Virus record (IMG/VR): IMGVR_UViG_3300047409_000325
Span: 1 to 30,580 of that record
Source of the DNA: a virus
Reading direction: 5' to 3' (one strand)
Length of the DNA stretch: 30,580 bases
Shown in pieces: positions 21,697-30,560 of this stretch (positions are counted from its first letter, which is position 1; each line of letters begins with the position of its first letter). Below the pieces are notes generated by a model. It ran no database searches. It saw only the letters and a program-made list of their open reading frames with translations, and was not told the origin of the DNA. Both the position numbers and the translations under genes were made by a program.

Positions 21697-22170
21697 TTAC
21701 GCCGCCCGGCGTTCCATCTCCGGCGCCCCCGGCGTCCCCCGCGTTAACAGGGTCGTGCCCCCACCCGTCCGGGTCCAGTTGTCGGCCGCGACGAAGTTGC
21801 CGGCGACGCTGACGGCACCCGTCGCTTTGACGTCGATTGAGGCATCGAGCCAGGCTTTGCCGGACCACATGATCGGCGTCGGCGTGACGATCGTGCTCGG
21901 AATGAGTTCGAGGAAGCACGCGACGTCGCCCATCGCGATATCGAAGATCGTGAGTTCGTCCGAGTCGAACCAGCCGCCCAGGGTCCCCTTGATATCAGGC
22001 AAACCCTGCACATACGTGAGGTTTGCATCTCCGAACGAGGTCACGTCCGCCTTGTTTCTCGCCATGTTGAGCGTGAACGAGGCCATGCTCGCGACCTCGA
22101 CGGCGGTCGGCCCGCCCACGCCGGTCGGGTCGGCTTTGATCGACCCTTTCGATCCATACATTCGATTCAC
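21697..22170 (-). CDS. Major tail tube protein
   Basis: A 157-residue protein. Features of the TP901-1/lambda-V-like tube family are ADVTSFGDANLTYVQGLPDI followed by GTLGGWFDSDEL and a beta-rich C-terminal half. AGGTAGGTG stands before GTG 22170, making it the likely start (next in-frame ATG at 22161). It assembles the tail tube around the tape measure. Confidence 0.88.
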   Translation of the reverse strand: MNRMYGSKGSIKADPTGVGGPTAVEVASMASFTLNMARNKADVTSFGDANLTYVQGLPDIKGTLGGWFDSDELTIFDIAMGDVACFLELIPSTIVTPTPIMWSGKAWLDASIDVKATGAVSVAGNFVAADNWTRTGGGTTLLTRGTPGAPEMERRAA

Positions 22171-22191
22171 GGGACACCTACCTTTGAACGA

Positions 22192-22620
22192 TTAGCCGGC
22201 GGTCGTCGGGATGACGTCCAGTTCGTAATTGCCGCCCCAGTGTTGCCAGTGCTGCGACGGGTCGATGTCCGGTTCGGCGGTGCGGATATCGCCGACCCGT
22301 TCGGCGCGCACGACCTTGTACCCGGTCGGCGCCAGCGCCCACCCGTCGACACTCAGCAGCGCGTCGATTTGCGTCGCCGCCTTGCGCGCATCGCTCGCGC
22401 TGTTGCTCAGGATCACGGCCTTGATCAGATACTCGAAATGCTCGAACGCCTTCGTCTGAAACTGGTATTCGTCGCTGTGATCCGCGCGCGACACGATCGC
22501 GAAGCGTTGCGAGCCTTGCGGCGCGACCTCGAAGTACACGCCGTCCGGCAGCAAGCCGTGCAGGGTCGCGTCGTTCTGCAGGAGGCCAATCACCGCGCTG
22601 TCGACGGCGCCGCTGTCCAC
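22192..22620 (-). CDS. Tail terminator (DUF3168)
   Basis: A 142-residue protein with the DUF3168 pattern: AVIGLLQNDATLHGLLPDGVYFE at the start, FEHFEYLIKAV, ARKAATQIDALLS, and a late Trp-rich strand HWGGNYELDVI. These cap the growing tail tube. GTG start one base after the previous stop. Confidence 0.85.
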   Translation of the reverse strand: MDSGAVDSAVIGLLQNDATLHGLLPDGVYFEVAPQGSQRFAIVSRADHSDEYQFQTKAFEHFEYLIKAVILSNSASDARKAATQIDALLSVDGWALAPTGYKVVRAERVGDIRTAEPDIDPSQHWQHWGGNYELDVIPTTAG

Positions 22621-22621
22621 G

Positions 22622-23035
22622 TCAGGTCTCCGTGACCATGAACCCGGCCGACTGGACGAGCGCGATGAGCGCGGCCTTCATCGCGGCGCGATGCCGTTTC
22701 GCGATGCCGCCCAGACTCTTGTCCTTGTGCGCAGGTTCGGCGCCACGGTTCCAGCCCTGTTGCGTGTGCCGGTTCTGCGTGCCGTACTCCCACCACCCCG
22801 CTTCCTTCGTCGGACTCTGCACGACGAAGCGCGCCTGGTACTGGTGACTGCGATCCGCGACCTTGACGGCGTCGGCCATCGGTCCATCGGGATAGACGCC
22901 GCGGAGCTCGCTCGCCGTGTCCTCGGCCGCCGTCGCGACGATCGCAATCGCGTCGTTGGTCAGCTCGTCGGGCATGTCCCGCAGCGCCTTCCGCAGCTCG
23001 TCGAGGCCGTCGAGGAACACGTTCACGCTGCTCAT
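22622..23035 (-). CDS. HK97 gp10-like head-tail joining protein
   Basis: A 137-residue protein: NVFLDGLDELRKALRDMPDE, TAAEDTASELRGVYP, then WWEYGTQNRHTQQGW and HRAAMKAALIALVQ, matching the HK97 gp10 (minor tail/neck) family with its E-x-GT motif. ATG 23035 overlaps the upstream stop as ATGA. Confidence 0.85.
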   Translation of the reverse strand: MSSVNVFLDGLDELRKALRDMPDELTNDAIAIVATAAEDTASELRGVYPDGPMADAVKVADRSHQYQARFVVQSPTKEAGWWEYGTQNRHTQQGWNRGAEPAHKDKSLGGIAKRHRAAMKAALIALVQSAGFMVTET

Positions 23036-23436
23036 ACGGCCGCTCCCGCCGAGAGCACGCTCGACCCGGCCGCCCCGCCGCTCACCCGTTCCTCGCAGAC
23101 GATCTCGAGCTGGATGTTCCGCTCGTCGACGTTCCGTACGGCCTGAATCGCGAAGGTCCGGCCGTCGAACGTCACGCGCGTCTGCGTCGTCACGCCCGGC
23201 ACGTACGGGACGACCATCAGGTACGGCAGCAGCGCCGTGACGGTCCCGGCGACGACGCGGCGCAAGTCGGCGGCCGATGCCGGCGCGACGCTGCCCCAGA
23301 CGGTTTGCAGCAGCACCCAGCCCTCGATAAACCCGCCATCCCCATCGGGTACCGATCCGCCGGGATTCTCGAGGGTGACGGGATGCTGGCGCCGGCCGGC
23401 GGGCATCCACGCGTGGTCGGGCGCGGCGGGACTCAT
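23032..23436 (-). CDS. Head closure protein (SPP1 gp16-like)
   Basis: A 134-residue beta-rich protein: RQHPVTLENPGG, WGSVAPASAADLRRVVAG, RVTFDGRTFAIQAVRNVDER. This is the phage head-tail joining barrel (stopper) layout, and position after gp6-like connector fits. It plugs the portal after packaging. Confidence 0.85.
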   Translation of the reverse strand: MSPAAPDHAWMPAGRRQHPVTLENPGGSVPDGDGGFIEGWVLLQTVWGSVAPASAADLRRVVAGTVTALLPYLMVVPYVPGVTTQTRVTFDGRTFAIQAVRNVDERNIQLEIVCEERVSGGAAGSSVLSAGAAV

Positions 23437-23765
23437 GCGATCCCCGGGTCGTGATACGCGCGCAGGAGTTCGCGGACGGTGACGTTCAGATCGTCGCCGT
23501 CCGGTGTACGGACCGGCCCGTCCGTGTCATCGCCGCGGAAGCGATACAGTTCGCCCGTTTGCACGAGGATGGCCGCGACGACGACCGGCGGGACGGAGGT
23601 CGCGTCCCAGGCATCGGCGACCGCTTTGGCGCGCGGCGTCGTACTGCACCAGCCGCGGATATGCGCCTCGGCCTGGTCCGCGAGCAGCTGGACGTCGGCA
23701 TCTTCCGCGGTCGACGTGATCCGCAGGCGCGCTTTGACCTGGGCGAGCGTCACAAACGTCGACAT
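23433..23765 (-). CDS. Head-tail connector, gp6-like
   Basis: A 110-residue helical protein: LAQVKARLRITSTAEDADVQLLADQAEAHI, then VVVAAILVQTGELYRFR. This is the gp6/gp15-like adaptor that forms a ring below the portal. Its ATG overlaps the upstream TGA (TGATG). Confidence 0.88.
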   Translation of the reverse strand: MSTFVTLAQVKARLRITSTAEDADVQLLADQAEAHIRGWCSTTPRAKAVADAWDATSVPPVVVAAILVQTGELYRFRGDDTDGPVRTPDGDDLNVTVRELLRAYHDPGIA

Positions 23766-24379
23766 CACCGCCGCCTCGTGTCGTCGTAGACCTGTTGCCA
23801 GTCTTTGCCGGCCGGCCCGGGCGGACCCTGGACGCCATGCTTGCCGTCGACGCCGCGTTTGCCGTCCCGGAGCAACAGCATCCAGCAGTCTTTGCCCTGC
23901 GGCCCGGCGGCGCGGCCGTGCTCGAACGTCCCGCCGTCCGGCGCCAGGGCCGTCGCCGTCTGGCAATGCCAGAGCGCGCTCTTGTACCGGACGATATTGC
24001 CGGGCGTGTACCCGCGGCCGGCGTCGAAATCCCCGACGAACGTCCCGACCGGGAACGTCACCGTCCCGATCGTTTTGATCACGTCGCCGCGGATGGCCTT
24101 GAGCGTCACGGTCGTCGCGTCGAGTTGCTCGAGCGCGAGGTCGTCGAACCCGACGCCGTCGACGCCGTCGCGGCCGGCGGGACCGGTTGGACCGGGGACG
24201 GGCGCGCGCGTTTCCAGCACGGCCAGGCGTTCCCGCATCGTGCCGAGGTCGGTCACGGCGCCCGCGAGGCCCTCGAGCCGGGTATCGGTGACCGCCAGAC
24301 GCGCCAGGACCGGCGCCAGGGCGGTCTGCATCGAGTCCAGGACGAGATCGGCGAGGGCGTCGGCGTCAGGCGGCGGCAT
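23765..24379 (-). CDS. Collagen-like virion protein with sugar-binding-type module
   Basis: A 204-residue protein. A helical N-terminus (residues 8-58) leads to collagen-like Gly-x-y (GPTGPAGRDGVDGVG, 63-77). A module at 110-160 (YTPGNIVRYKSALWHCQT, then DGGTFEHG) resembles the small carbohydrate-binding modules common beside portal genes. A second Gly-x-y run follows (GKRGVDGKHGVQGPPGPAGK, 173-192). It overlaps the portal gene by 14 bases. Likely a trimeric surface decoration; the sugar-binding reading rests on pattern. Confidence 0.7.
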   Translation of the reverse strand: MPPPDADALADLVLDSMQTALAPVLARLAVTDTRLEGLAGAVTDLGTMRERLAVLETRAPVPGPTGPAGRDGVDGVGFDDLALEQLDATTVTLKAIRGDVIKTIGTVTFPVGTFVGDFDAGRGYTPGNIVRYKSALWHCQTATALAPDGGTFEHGRAAGPQGKDCWMLLLRDGKRGVDGKHGVQGPPGPAGKDWQQVYDDTRRR

Positions 24380-25799
24380 GGGTCCACCGTTCACGCGCCT
24401 TGCGGCGAAGGGCCAGACCGAACGCGGCGAGGAAGTCCGGCTCGATCGATTGACTGATGGCCGGGGCGGCGACCGGCGCCGGCCGCGGTTTGGCAAACGG
24501 ATCGTTGGCGTCGCGGGTCGCCAGGGCCTCGAGGCTGAACATCTGCTGCTGCATGTACGGCGTATTGCCGCCTTTTACCCGGCCGAGGCCGAAGTACTTC
24601 CGGCGCGCTTCATCGGGCGACATGCCGCCGCCGCCGATGCCGTCCTTCGCCGCGGCGGTCTTCGTCGCCGTGTCCATCCAGATGAGATCGTCGATGTCGA
24701 ATTCCGTGCCGTACTGCCGGCCGTCCGGCAACGGATCGAGAATGCCGAGGCCGTCGTCGAGGCTGGTTTCGAAATTCGTCATCAGCGACTGCAGGCATTG
24801 CGCGAGGTACTGCTGGAGCATTGGTTCGACGTTGGCGTACGGCGGCGGCGGCCCGACGCCAATCATGTACGGCTGGACGTGGTAACAGCTGCAAACCGTT
24901 TCGGCCGTCCATTTCAGTTGGTCAATCAACTGTGCGTCAACGGCATTCATCGTCAGCGGTTGGTATTTCAGGTCGCCCGTGATCGCCGCGATCTTGCCGG
25001 CATTTTCGACGCCGTTGCTGGCGTCCCAGTTCGTTTTGACGTCGGCGAGCTGTTCCTTGGTCATGCCGACCGGCCCGATGAGGAGCGCGCTCGGCCGGCT
25101 GCCGTTGGCGAAGAACTGGCCCGAGGCGTTCTGGATCGCCAGGCCCTGCATCGCGGCGAGGCCGCACGCGAAGATCGGGGACACGCCCACGAGCGGATGG
25201 AACAGGCAAATCATTTTGTCGTGGATGATTTCCCGCGCCGGGACGATGATCGCATCGGTCGGCAAACCGGCGAGGTCGCCCGACAAATCATCCCGCCGCA
25301 ATTCGTAGTACACGCCACCATCCGGCGCGACCAGCGGTTTGACGCGCGACGGATCGAGCACATACAACGCCACGACGACGCCGCGCGCGTCGCGCTGCTT
25401 CAGGACGTACGTGTTGCCCCAAATCAATTTGGAACTGATCCAGTGCTCGACGAATTTATTGATCGTCTGGTAGCGGTTCGGTTTGCGGAGGACGGGCGAG
25501 AACGCCGGCGATGACGTCGGCTGCCAGATGTCCTCGTCGGTCCGTTCGACAAGTTGCAGACACAGCTTGCCGATATCCGAGGCGATGAGCGTCACGCAGG
25601 AAAAGACCGCCGAGTACGCGAGCGCCAGGTCGCGCCGGCCTTCGACGTTGACCTGCCACGCGCCGGCATACGGTTCGCGGACGACGAGCGGAAACCAGCC
25701 GCCGCGCGTGCTGTCGAGGCCATTGGGCGCCGTCAGCGGCGCGGCTTTCGCGCTCAACTCGAGCGATCGCCCGAACAGGTGCACTCGGACCGCCGCCAT
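24366..25799 (-). CDS. Portal protein (HK97 family)
   Basis: A 477-residue protein. It has the phage portal (HK97) pattern: AYSAVFSCVTLIASDIGKL, WISSKLIWGNTYVLKQRD, VVALYVLDPSRVKPL, IIHDKMICLFHPLVGVSPI, FFANGSRPSALLI and AETVCSCYHVQPYMIG. It forms the dodecameric DNA channel. It lies downstream of the capsid gene, unlike the usual order. Confidence 0.93.
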   Translation of the reverse strand: MAAVRVHLFGRSLELSAKAAPLTAPNGLDSTRGGWFPLVVREPYAGAWQVNVEGRRDLALAYSAVFSCVTLIASDIGKLCLQLVERTDEDIWQPTSSPAFSPVLRKPNRYQTINKFVEHWISSKLIWGNTYVLKQRDARGVVVALYVLDPSRVKPLVAPDGGVYYELRRDDLSGDLAGLPTDAIIVPAREIIHDKMICLFHPLVGVSPIFACGLAAMQGLAIQNASGQFFANGSRPSALLIGPVGMTKEQLADVKTNWDASNGVENAGKIAAITGDLKYQPLTMNAVDAQLIDQLKWTAETVCSCYHVQPYMIGVGPPPPYANVEPMLQQYLAQCLQSLMTNFETSLDDGLGILDPLPDGRQYGTEFDIDDLIWMDTATKTAAAKDGIGGGGMSPDEARRKYFGLGRVKGGNTPYMQQQMFSLEALATRDANDPFAKPRPAPVAAPAISQSIEPDFLAAFGLALRRKARERWTHAAA

Positions 25800-25800
25800 A

Positions 25801-26385
25801 TCAGCTGCGGCGGTCGTCGTGGATGATTTCGCTGCGAGCCGGCGGCCGCCCGCCAGGCGTCTGGCCGTACGCGGGACCGCGGCTGCCCTCGCGGGCGGTT
25901 TCCGTAAACGTGAACGGGACCGGATTCGACAGGTTGCCGCCCGCGCGCACCTGGACGGGGACGGTCGCCGCCGCCTGCCAGACGGCCATGTTCACGCCGG
26001 TCGTGAGTTCCGTGTCATCGACGACGGTCGTCGGTTCGTCGTAGCCGTTCCAGACGATGACGCTGTCCGGCGTGAACCCGGTCCCGCGTACATGCACGGT
26101 GAAATCCGGCGCGCCGATCGCCACGGTGGCCGGCGTCAGCGCCGTAATCTCGGGCGCGACGATCGCGCCGTCCGTCCACCCTTCGATCGACACGAACCCG
26201 ATGCCGCGGAGCGTTTCGGCGAGCGCGCGATTGCTCACGGCGTACGTCTCGCCTTCAGCATGGGCGACGCCGTTTTCGGTGTGATACGTCCGGGCGGTCA
26301 CGTCAATCGAATCGCCGGCCGCCGCCTCGCGCCCCGCGCCGACCCGGTCCGGTTTGCGCGTTTCCTGCCGTGCGTTACCGGCCAT
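25801..26385 (-). CDS. IPT/TIG-domain virion protein
   Basis: A 194-residue protein. Residues 80-160 form an IPT/TIG immunoglobulin-like domain (ITALTPATVAIGAPDFTVHV, then GTGFTPDSVIVWNGYDEPTT). The N-terminal 80 residues have a separate alpha/beta look and the C-terminus is disordered. Such domains decorate phage capsids and bind cell surfaces. It overlaps the preceding small gene by 11 bases. Likely a capsid decoration or head-associated protein. Confidence 0.75.
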   Translation of the reverse strand: MAGNARQETRKPDRVGAGREAAAGDSIDVTARTYHTENGVAHAEGETYAVSNRALAETLRGIGFVSIEGWTDGAIVAPEITALTPATVAIGAPDFTVHVRGTGFTPDSVIVWNGYDEPTTVVDDTELTTGVNMAVWQAAATVPVQVRAGGNLSNPVPFTFTETAREGSRGPAYGQTPGGRPPARSEIIHDDRRS

Positions 26386-26560
26386 GTTTTTTCTCCTTCA
26401 GGGTCCGCGGCGCATCGCTGGCGGACGGCACGACGACGGCGAACTTCGCGAGTTCGAGCGTCGGGACGTGTTCCGGCTCGACGAGGATGATGTCGCCCGC
26501 GCGCGGGTACTGGCCGTCCCAGTACCCGTCACGCTGCACGGTCATCGCGATCCGATCCAT
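26375..26560 (-). CDS. Small head-region protein
   Basis: A 61-residue protein between capsid and IPT genes (VQRDGYWDGQYPRAGDIILV). Beta-strand-rich with a basic tail. No family recognised; a head minor protein is plausible from position. Confidence 0.6.
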   Translation of the reverse strand: MDRIAMTVQRDGYWDGQYPRAGDIILVEPEHVPTLELAKFAVVVPSASDAPRTLKEKKHGR

Positions 26561-26566
26561 GTCGGA

Positions 26567-28462
26567 TCAGGCCGCGTACGTCGCTACGGTGTACTGGACG
26601 ACGCCCGCGCGGGCCTTCTTCCAGTTGATAAAGCGTTCGGCGCGGAGGCCGACGAGGTTGTTCTGCCAGAGGGACGTCAGGATGGACGTCGCGACCAGCG
26701 GATTGTCGAGGACCGTGTCCATCTGGAGCGACGCTTCCCGGCTGACGTCGATCGTCACGCCGCCGTCATCGGCGTAGAGGACCTGGCCCGGCTGCACCAG
26801 CGCGACCGTCGTCCCGGCGGCCTGCGAGGTCACCGCCTTGTAGCCCATGATCGTGCCGCCGTCCTGCGCCATCCCGGGGAACAACGGTTGGCCGAGCGGA
26901 TTCAGCGCGTTGACAAACGCCAGCGCGTTGGTCTCGGACAGGATCAGCACGGCGCCGGCCGTCGAGATGTTGAGCGCCGTCATCGCGTTCGCCATCGCCT
27001 GAATGTCCGTCCGCGCATTCGCGGGCGTCGGACCGGCGGACGTGATCGGCGCCACGCCGTTGGTCACTGACCCGGGCGATACGCCCGCTACCGCGGCGGC
27101 GGCCGGATCGATGAACTGCTGATCGAGGAATTGCGCGATGCCGGCGATCATGTCGCGCCGGATGACGTCTTCCGCGGAGGGCGTCGACGTCCGCGCGAGC
27201 TCCTCGGTGATGACGATGATGCCCGCCGCCTTCGTAATGCCGAGCGTAATGGTCGCGAACGCGAGCTTGCCCACCGGTTTGGGCGCGCCCTGGCCGACCC
27301 ACTGGTACGTGCCGCCGCCGGTCTGCGACGCGACCGACACGTTGAACGGGACCGGGATGAACCCCGGGACCTTGCCGAGAATCGTCGCCGGCCGCAGTAA
27401 GGCGATGAATTCGTTGGTCATCGGTTTCATCGGCGCGAGCGGACCGGCCCACGTGGCATCGGTCGTCGTGCCGGCCGCGACGGCGGCCTTGAGCAGCAGT
27501 TCGACTTCCGGCGTCGAATCCTGCCAGCGTTTCGCGTACTCGACCGCCTGGAGCGTCGACCCCTTCGACACGGCGAGCGCCTGGCAATACCGGATAAACG
27601 CCGTCGCGGGCGGGACGTTGGCTTTGACCGTGATGATCGGAAGGCCGCCCCGCTGTTTGCTGGCGTCGTCCGCAGTGGCCGCGACGATCGGCGTCGCCTT
27701 CGCGACATTCGTCGCCTCGAGGGCGTGGAGGCGCACGAGATGCGCGTCGGTCGCCTTCAATTTGGTATCGAGGCCGTCGTATTCGTCGGTCTCGGCCTGA
27801 TCGAGCGACTCGCCGGCTTCGGCGGCCTTCGTCATCAGCGCCATCATTCGCGCGTGCGTCGCGGCGCGGCTGTTCTCGAAATTCGTGATCTGCTCGTTGA
27901 TGGTTTTCTGTTCCATGTGCGGCGCGCCCTTATCGACGCGCACGATCGGAAGGGTGTCCCTGTCGCGGGACGGATGACGGCCAGGCGCGGCCAGGTCGAG
28001 CGCTTTGATCGTGTGAATGGTCGCGCCGGCATTGGCCGGAATCGCGACGAGCGAGAGTTCGAGGATTTCCGTTTTCAGGAACCGGAACCCGCCGGTCTCT
28101 TTGCTGAAGGCCTCCTCGAGCGACCGGAAGCCGATCGAGACGCCGGCCAGGAGGCCGGCCTTGATGCTCTGCCAGGCCTCCTCGATGCGGTCGCGCAGCG
28201 GCCCCGGCTCCGCGAGCGTCGGCAGGCTGGCGGTAAATTCCAGGCCGTCCGCGGTCGGTTTCTTGAACGTGACCGTCCCGACCGGTTTTTTCGTGTCGTG
28301 GTACAGCAGCAGCGGGAGCGGATTCTTGTAGGTAATACCCAGCGGTTCGACGACGTCGCCCATGCGATCGGGTTCCGGCGTCGTCGCGATGCCGGCGATC
28401 GTCCGTTGATGGGTATCAACGGCCTTGATGGTCAGCAGGGCGTACGCGCGCGTCAAGGGCAC
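26567..28462 (-). CDS. Fused prohead protease - major capsid protein
   Basis: One 631-residue frame. Residues 1-160 are an HK97-type serine protease: LLLYHDTKKPVG (His55), LAGVSIGFRS (Ser109), LELSLVAIPAN. Residues 183-260 are a coiled-coil scaffold-like delta region beginning MEQKTINEQITNFE. From about 300 follow HK97-fold capsid features (WAGPLAPMKPMTNEFIALLR, GGTYQWVGQGAPKP, ITEELARTSTPSAEDVIRRD). An ATG at 27916 could start a separate capsid product, but its ribosome site is weak. GTG start at 28462. Fusion and autocleavage are known in some phages. Confidence 0.88.
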   Translation of the reverse strand: MPLTRAYALLTIKAVDTHQRTIAGIATTPEPDRMGDVVEPLGITYKNPLPLLLYHDTKKPVGTVTFKKPTADGLEFTASLPTLAEPGPLRDRIEEAWQSIKAGLLAGVSIGFRSLEEAFSKETGGFRFLKTEILELSLVAIPANAGATIHTIKALDLAAPGRHPSRDRDTLPIVRVDKGAPHMEQKTINEQITNFENSRAATHARMMALMTKAAEAGESLDQAETDEYDGLDTKLKATDAHLVRLHALEATNVAKATPIVAATADDASKQRGGLPIITVKANVPPATAFIRYCQALAVSKGSTLQAVEYAKRWQDSTPEVELLLKAAVAAGTTTDATWAGPLAPMKPMTNEFIALLRPATILGKVPGFIPVPFNVSVASQTGGGTYQWVGQGAPKPVGKLAFATITLGITKAAGIIVITEELARTSTPSAEDVIRRDMIAGIAQFLDQQFIDPAAAAVAGVSPGSVTNGVAPITSAGPTPANARTDIQAMANAMTALNISTAGAVLILSETNALAFVNALNPLGQPLFPGMAQDGGTIMGYKAVTSQAAGTTVALVQPGQVLYADDGGVTIDVSREASLQMDTVLDNPLVATSILTSLWQNNLVGLRAERFINWKKARAGVVQYTVATYAA

Positions 28463-28483
28463 GCGCCCTAGCCTACGGTCGGG

Positions 28484-28690
28484 TCAGACTTTTGGGCGTC
28501 CAAAAAGCCGTCGCTCGTGGTAGTCGGCGACGTATTCGTTGACAGCCTCCCGCAGAATCCCGGCGACTCCGGTCCGGTTCTCGCTGGCGACGCGACGGAG
28601 TTCGAGCCGTTGTGCGGGCGTCACGCGCAACGAGACCCGCTCGGTCGCGGATGTGTCGGCGATCGGCGGACGCCCGGTACGTTTGCTCAT
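28484..28690 (-). CDS. Ribbon-helix-helix protein
   Basis: A 68-residue Arc/MetJ-type protein: TERVSLRVTPAQRLELRRVA then GVAGILREAVNEYVADYH. It sits between terL and the capsid fusion; GAAGGGAG before the ATG is within the end of terL. A DNA-binding regulator here is out of place and could control late genes. Confidence 0.8.
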   Translation of the reverse strand: MSKRTGRPPIADTSATERVSLRVTPAQRLELRRVASENRTGVAGILREAVNEYVADYHERRLFGRPKV

Positions 28691-28702
28691 GGCGGTCTCC
28701 CT

Positions 28703-30541
28703 TCAGCCCAGGACCATCATCGAATACGTCGGCGGCGCCGCGACCGGCGTCAGCATGGCACTCATCGCTTGCAGAATCGCGTCGATCCCGTCGATCTTGT
28801 TCGGCGATTCCGGGCCCTCTTTCTTCGGCAGGATCGAATCATCCACGCCACGCGTGACGACGACGTTACTCGCCATCCACTTGAGGCACGGGTTCCCGTC
28901 GTGCCGGAACCGGTGATGCTTCACGCGCGCCTCGAGCTCGCGTGCCGGCGGCGTAAACGACTTGCGCGACTTGTCGAGAATCGCCGCCGGGAATCCATCA
29001 CCGGCCAGGCTCGAGACGATGCCGGCCGAGCCGTACTGGTCGAACCGCAGGGCCGCGACACTGAACTGCCGACACCAGGCGCGCACGTCGGCCTCGATCC
29101 GCCCGTAGTCGATCATCGTGCCGTCGGTCATCTCGAGGATTCCAGCCTTCACCCAACCCAGATACGCGGGCACCGTGCGCGCGCGTTCGGCGACGACGTC
29201 CCGCGGCAGATAGCACTTCACGAACGCCACGATGTCGCCGGCCCGCTCGAACAACAACGCGACGGCCGCGAGGTCGTCGGTCTGCGCCAGGTCGCCCCCG
29301 AGCCAGCACCGCTGCCCGGCGAAGTCCTCGAGGCGCAGCGTCTCGTCCGCGCACGCATCCCACCGCGCCATCGACAGCCACGCTTTGGCGCTCTGCAACC
29401 ATTCCGAACAGACCTTGACGCGGAATTCCCCCTCGAGGCCGGGCGTCAACTGCGCGTCCGCGCAATACGCCTGCACCCACTCGCGCGTCGGCGTCACGCC
29501 GATCATCGGGTTCGCCTTCTCCCAGACCCGCGCGTCGCGCCAGTCGTCGCCGTCATCGAGCGTGTAGATCAGCCCGAAGAAATGCTCGGCGTCGAACACC
29601 TGTTGCAGCACTTTCGTGAGCGTCGTGCGCAAGGCGTAGCCGACCGACAGCAGGTCGTACCCGGCCGTCGTCGGACAGAGCATCAGCGGATTGATGCGCG
29701 CGCCCTGCGCGGATTTCAACACGTCATGCAACGCGAACTTCTGGGCGTGACTCTCGTCGAGCACGATGCAGCTCGGGTTCAGCCCGTCCTGCGTCGACGC
29801 CTTCGCATTGACGGGCTTGATCGAGCCGTCCACGGTCACGATGGCGTTGGCGAGCGCCTGCAAGCCCTGCCCGCGCAACCAGGGGGACCGGGCGACCATC
29901 CGCTGGGCAATGCCGAACACAATCCGCGCCTGGCTGCCCGTCGTCGCCCCGCAGACGACCGAGGCGCCAGGCTCGTGTTCCTTCAGCACGTGAAACAGCG
30001 CGATGCCCGCCATCAGCGTCGACTTCGCCGCCTTGCGCCCGATCTCCAGATACCAGGTCGTGAACCGCCGACGCGCCAGGTGCGCCCGATGCCGCCACCC
30101 GAATAGGCACGAGACCCAGAACACCTGGCACGGCGCGAGCCCGATCGTCTCGGTCGCCCAGCGCCCCTCGACGTGCGGCAGGCGCTCGAGGAACGCGCAG
30201 GCCTCCATCGCGTGCGCGTCGCTCCACACATACGGCCAGGTCGGATCCGTCGCCGCCCGCATCGCGTCCCGGTCCTGCCGTTCACAGGCGAGCTTCACCC
30301 ACTGACACGCAGGAATTTTGCCGCTGAGGACATCGGCCCGGTACTGCTGCGCGACCTGCCCGTAATCCTGTCCGGATGTCCCCGGCACCGGGATCGGACG
30401 CTTGCGCGACCGTCGGCCGACCCGTTGCTTTCCCGCCTGGAAGGTCCCGCGCCGCGCCTTCTCGGCGTCGCTCACCCGCGGGCGCCCGACGCGCCGCTTC
30501 GTGCGCTTCGTTTGCTTCTTCCGCCGCGCCTTCACGGGCAT
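28703..30541 (-). CDS. terL: Terminase large subunit
   Basis: A 612-residue protein. Walker A at 168-175 (GRKAAKST), Walker B at 258-263 (CIVLDE), nuclease acidic residues in WLGGDLAQTDDLAAV and NKIDGIDAIL. It packages DNA into proheads with the portal. The first 60 residues are very basic with a GRPRVSDAEKAR segment resembling the start of P27-type small terminases. No separate small subunit precedes it in the window. It is the first gene of the late operon. Confidence 0.93.
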   Translation of the reverse strand: MPVKARRKKQTKRTKRRVGRPRVSDAEKARRGTFQAGKQRVGRRSRKRPIPVPGTSGQDYGQVAQQYRADVLSGKIPACQWVKLACERQDRDAMRAATDPTWPYVWSDAHAMEACAFLERLPHVEGRWATETIGLAPCQVFWVSCLFGWRHRAHLARRRFTTWYLEIGRKAAKSTLMAGIALFHVLKEHEPGASVVCGATTGSQARIVFGIAQRMVARSPWLRGQGLQALANAIVTVDGSIKPVNAKASTQDGLNPSCIVLDESHAQKFALHDVLKSAQGARINPLMLCPTTAGYDLLSVGYALRTTLTKVLQQVFDAEHFFGLIYTLDDGDDWRDARVWEKANPMIGVTPTREWVQAYCADAQLTPGLEGEFRVKVCSEWLQSAKAWLSMARWDACADETLRLEDFAGQRCWLGGDLAQTDDLAAVALLFERAGDIVAFVKCYLPRDVVAERARTVPAYLGWVKAGILEMTDGTMIDYGRIEADVRAWCRQFSVAALRFDQYGSAGIVSSLAGDGFPAAILDKSRKSFTPPARELEARVKHHRFRHDGNPCLKWMASNVVVTRGVDDSILPKKEGPESPNKIDGIDAILQAMSAMLTPVAAPPTYSMMVLG

Positions 30542-30545
30542 ATTG

Positions 30546-30560
30546 CCTGCAACCGACTTA
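30546..30560. repeat. Near-direct repeat, right-end copy
   Basis: CCTGCAACCGACTTA, partner of 5-18. On the minus strand it reads TAAGTCGGTTGCAGG immediately before the terL start and includes its ribosome binding region. Confidence 0.4.

Noticed and set aside
23805-25514. Plus-strand open frame of about 570 codons
   Set aside because: Antisense to the portal and collagen-like genes; no recognisable pattern.
28517-30106. Plus-strand open frame of about 530 codons
   Set aside because: Antisense to terL, which has Walker A, Walker B and nuclease motifs.
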